Shown here in pieces: positions 6,414-7,905 of a stretch of 7,905 nucleotides of DNA. Position 1 is the stretch's first letter. Each line of letters starts with the position of its first letter. The stretch covers positions 1 to 7,905 of the forward strand of contig JBFLZW010000037.1 in NCBI GenBank assembly GCA_040755755.1. Direction: 5' to 3'. This DNA is from a bacterium. GTDB taxonomy: Bacteria; SZUA-182; DTGQ01. The notes under the pieces are model-generated. The model was given only the letters and a program-made list of their open reading frames with translations, ran no database searches and was not told the origin of the DNA. The position numbers and the translations under genes were made by a program.

Positions 6414-6776
6414 TCATAAGCCTTCTTTCAATTGTTTCTCAACCAGCCCCTTCAATAATCTCCTGTGGCACTCCTCGTCAGTCTTCTCTTTGCAGAGGAG
6501 AGTGATATTCCCCTCTCTGGCAAGATCAGCCAGTTCCTTTAGGTTATCAGTCCGGGATTCCATCTCTTTAAAATACCGTCTCTCGTACTCAGAAAAATCT
6601 ATTCTCTTGTTATTCCAGTCATCGAGAAGCTCGTTACTGGGGCCAAGTTCTTTCATCCAGAGATCAATCCTGTTCTTTTCCCGGCCAATGCCACGGGGCC
6701 ATTTGCGCATGACAAGGATTCTCTTGCCGTCGTCAGGCTCGATCTTGTCGTAGTAAACGGATTTGGTTTTGATCAT
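6414..6776 (-). CDS. DUF488 family protein (YeaO-like)
   Basis: A 120-residue protein matching the small DUF488/YeaO group. Visible signatures are the early DDG (15-17), LVMRKWPRGI (21-30, close to the family's LVDRLWPRG), the W-x-K-E-L-x-P-S stretch around 40-47 and a C-terminal segment ITLLCKEKTDEECHRRLL. The biochemical role of the family is not established; the conserved Cys and charged residues suggest an enzyme or a binding protein. It is the first gene after the operon promoter and lies 117 nt ahead of hsdM in the same direction, so co-transcription with the R-M genes is likely, though a functional link is not shown. GGAGG lies upstream at a rather long 15-nt spacing, and no in-frame alternative start fits better. 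The stop (TTATGA) overlaps an ATG. Confidence 0.85.
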   Translation of the reverse strand: MIKTKSVYYDKIEPDDGKRILVMRKWPRGIGREKNRIDLWMKELGPSNELLDDWNNKRIDFSEYERRYFKEMESRTDNLKELADLAREGNITLLCKEKTDEECHRRLLKGLVEKQLKEGL

Positions 6777-6817
6777 CGTATCAACAGTTTACCTCCAAGG
6801 TATTTCCTTAAATTGCT

Positions 6818-6826
6818 ATTATATCA
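6818..6826 (-). promoter_or_regulatory. Extended -10 promoter for the DUF488-hsdMSR operon
   Basis: The minus strand reads TGATATAAT, a perfect TATAAT with the TGn extension. The candidate -35 (TTGGTC) is poor and spaced about 19 bp, which an extended -10 can tolerate. Transcription would begin near 6811, giving a leader of about 35 nt before the DUF488 ATG. No other comparable promoter was seen further along the operon. Confidence 0.55.
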
Positions 6827-6833
6827 TAAAAGA

Positions 6834-6863
6834 TTGAATATCGACCAATATTTACGTTAAAAT
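6834..6863 (+). promoter_or_regulatory. Candidate sigma-70-type promoter for the 103-residue gene
   Basis: TTGAAT (6834-6839) and TAAAAT (6858-6863) are separated by 18 bp, or TTGAAT and TTAAAA by 17 bp. The -35 lies only about 8 bp from the extended -10 of the opposing operon promoter, so the two would share one short control region and could interfere. A leader of about 85-90 nt would precede the ATG at 6958. Confidence 0.4.
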
Positions 6864-6957
6864 ATGTGGCTAAAACAGCAAAAGGATGACAGAGAGGAAT
6901 ATATAGAAGCTATCAGGCATGAATTGCCGAATCAGACTGTGAAAGGAGAAGATAAAA

Positions 6958-7269
6958 ATGGATTTTCAGGGAACATGGCATATCTATGAGATGGAAATGT
7001 GGGGCGAGGACTATTTCAACATGGAAGTTCAGGCGTATATCAAGATAGGCTCAGATAACAGGGGGAGTTTTCAGTTTGGCCTTGTTAGCGGGCAAATAGA
7101 TGGAGAGATTGCCGGAAAAAAGTTTGAATTTACCTGGGAAGGAAATGATGAATGTGACCCTGCACATGGCAGCGGCTGGGTAAGGCTAAAAGGCAAGGAC
7201 CTGCTGGAAGGCCAGTTCAGGATTCATGATGGTGACAGCTCGACTTTCATGGCAAGGAGGGCAAAATAA
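6958..7269 (+). CDS. Small conserved hypothetical protein of unknown function
   Basis: A 103-residue soluble protein with no signal peptide or membrane segment. The start is well supported: AAGGAG at 6943-6948 lies 9 nt before the ATG. The sequence alternates short hydrophobic and polar residues with Gly/Asp turns (FQGTWHIYEMEMW at 3-15, FNMEVQAYIKI at 20-30, SFQFGLVSGQIDGEI at 37-51, KKFEFTWEG at 54-62, LEGQFRIHDGDSSTFMARR at 83-101). This is the pattern of a small antiparallel beta barrel or sandwich, perhaps ligand binding. The opening DFQGTWHIYEMEMW is reminiscent of a widespread family of hypothetical proteins, but I know no function for it. It is divergent from the R-M operon, so a shared role is not implied. 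Confidence 0.8.
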   Translation: MDFQGTWHIYEMEMWGEDYFNMEVQAYIKIGSDNRGSFQFGLVSGQIDGEIAGKKFEFTWEGNDECDPAHGSGWVRLKGKDLLEGQFRIHDGDSSTFMARRAK

Positions 7270-7326
7270 TTCTTTTCGCTGGTACACTGGGACTAAGCTT
7301 TTTTATCTTGCATATTAATTCTGTTA

Positions 7327-7905
7327 TCAAAGGCTTTCGAGAAAAATGCGTACACTCTCAGCCCCTGGGGATTTTAAGTCCACTAAAATAGAGTATGATT
7401 CCTGCAAGTATTGTTTGGCTTTCTCTTTTTGTCCAAGGCTGTCGTAGATATATCCCATTTTTTTTGATAGATTTGCTATTCCTATCCGGTCACCTATCTC
7501 ACGCGCAAGTTTGAGTCCTTTTTCACAATACTCTTGAGCCTTTTCCATCTGATTAAGTTTCCTATAGATATCTCCTAGGCCGCTCAACCATGCACTCCCA
7601 TTGCGACGGTCCCCTATCTCTTGAGATATAGCGAGGGCTTTATCGTAATACCCTAAAGCCTTCTCAACTTGATCAAGAGCGCTGTATACGTTCCCTAGGT
7701 TGCCCAGCCATTCTCCTTCATAACGGCGGTCACCTATGTTATGTGCAATGCAAAGTGCTTGCTGGTAGTACTCAACGGCCTTCTCCATCTGCCCAAGCTC
7801 TCGGTAGGCATCACCCAGATTGCCTAAATCAATCCCCTCACCTCTTCGGTCACCAATTTCTCGGTCTATGCTGAGTGCCTGCTGGTGATATTCGATAGCC
7901 TTCTC
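7327..7905 (-). CDS. TPR-repeat protein, C-terminal part (5' end outside the window)
   Basis: The frame is open from the window edge to TGA at 7329-7327, so 192 residues are visible and the true start lies outside; the Met at 7788 is internal to a repeat. Four exact 40-residue tetratricopeptide units are present (visible residues 1-40, 41-80, 81-120, 121-160). Each has the form E-K-A-x-x-Y-x-x-x-(A/G)-L-x-(I/L)-x-x-x-I-G-D-R, with a second helix built around LGxxY(R/S/D)xL. A shorter final helix (161-192, ending RIFLESL) caps the array. The 40-residue, EIGDR-type unit is the kinesin-light-chain-like class, used as a protein-binding scaffold and often joined to N-terminal signalling or NTPase domains. 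Any such domain would be beyond the window. It converges on the 103-residue gene. Confidence 0.93.
   Translation of the reverse strand, partial: EKAIEYHQQALSIDREIGDRRGEGIDLGNLGDAYRELGQMEKAVEYYQQALCIAHNIGDRRYEGEWLGNLGNVYSALDQVEKALGYYDKALAISQEIGDRRNGSAWLSGLGDIYRKLNQMEKAQEYCEKGLKLAREIGDRIGIANLSKKMGYIYDSLGQKEKAKQYLQESYSILVDLKSPGAESVRIFLESL
7426..7905. repeat. Four 120-bp direct repeat units encoding TPRs
   Basis: The TTCTC/TTTTC element, the complement of the GAG/GAA-AAG (Glu-Lys) codons that open each unit, recurs at 7901, 7781, 7661, 7541 and 7421, exactly 120 bp apart with no insertion or deletion. Units share long stretches around the GGTGACCG (Gly-Asp-Arg) and AATCTGGG (Asn-Leu-Gly) codons. 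The regularity suggests expansion by unequal recombination, with the window-edge copies more alike than the terminal one. Confidence 0.85.

Noticed and set aside
5505-6419. 304-codon + strand frame opposite hsdM
   Set aside because: It lies entirely antisense to the strongly recognisable start and methyltransferase core of HsdM and has no family resemblance; it is a shadow frame.
7270-7326. Rho-independent terminator between the convergent genes
   Set aside because: There is a T-run (7299-7305) but no convincing GC-rich stem before it on either strand.
7426-7905. CRISPR array
   Set aside because: The 120-bp periodicity is coding TPR sequence in one open frame; there is no short repeat and spacer structure.

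Overview
This window carries most of a type I restriction-modification (R-M) locus on the minus strand, followed on the + coordinate axis by a divergent pair of small genes and the end of a TPR-repeat gene. The DNA is moderately GC-balanced, with AT-rich intergenic regions, purine-rich Shine-Dalgarno sites and a bacterial extended -10 promoter. This points to a free-living bacterium, perhaps Desulfobacterota or a similar anaerobe. The assignment is weak because no taxonomic marker gene is present.

Layout. In minus-strand order from an extended -10 promoter near 6820: a DUF488 protein (6776-6414), the DNA adenine methyltransferase hsdM (6296-4083), a DUF1016/YhcG-type PD-(D/E)XK nuclease (4042-2993), the specificity subunit hsdS (2919-1738) and the motor/nuclease subunit hsdR (1658-108). 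hsdR is broken. It matches the family up to helicase motif III (residues 498-503, about position 150), then runs into unrelated sequence at about 122 and stops. Sequence 1-122 has a compact hairpin and, reading out of the window, a Shine-Dalgarno site with an ATG, which looks like the end of an inserted mobile element. On the + strand a 103-residue protein of unknown function (6958-7269) is transcribed away from the operon. It converges on a partial minus-strand gene (7327 to the window end) made of exact 40-residue TPR units.

How the genes fit together. HsdM and HsdS look complete and should form a sequence-specific N6-adenine methyltransferase. The HsdR fragment keeps the nuclease site and Walker A/B motifs but lacks the second half of the motor and the C-terminal region that docks on the methyltransferase. 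Normal translocation and cleavage are therefore unlikely unless the insertion is precisely removed. The DUF1016 nuclease between hsdM and hsdS is the only other complete nuclease gene in the operon.

Unusual structure. All four genes upstream of hsdR end in TATGA, so each stop codon overlaps an ATG. The gaps hsdM-DUF1016 and DUF1016-hsdS are each spanned exactly by a micro-ORF that starts in one ATGA and ends in the next. hsdM contains seven in-frame 12-bp units encoding a G-x-x-x-G run. A 17/18-bp tandem duplication sits in the leader of hsdR.
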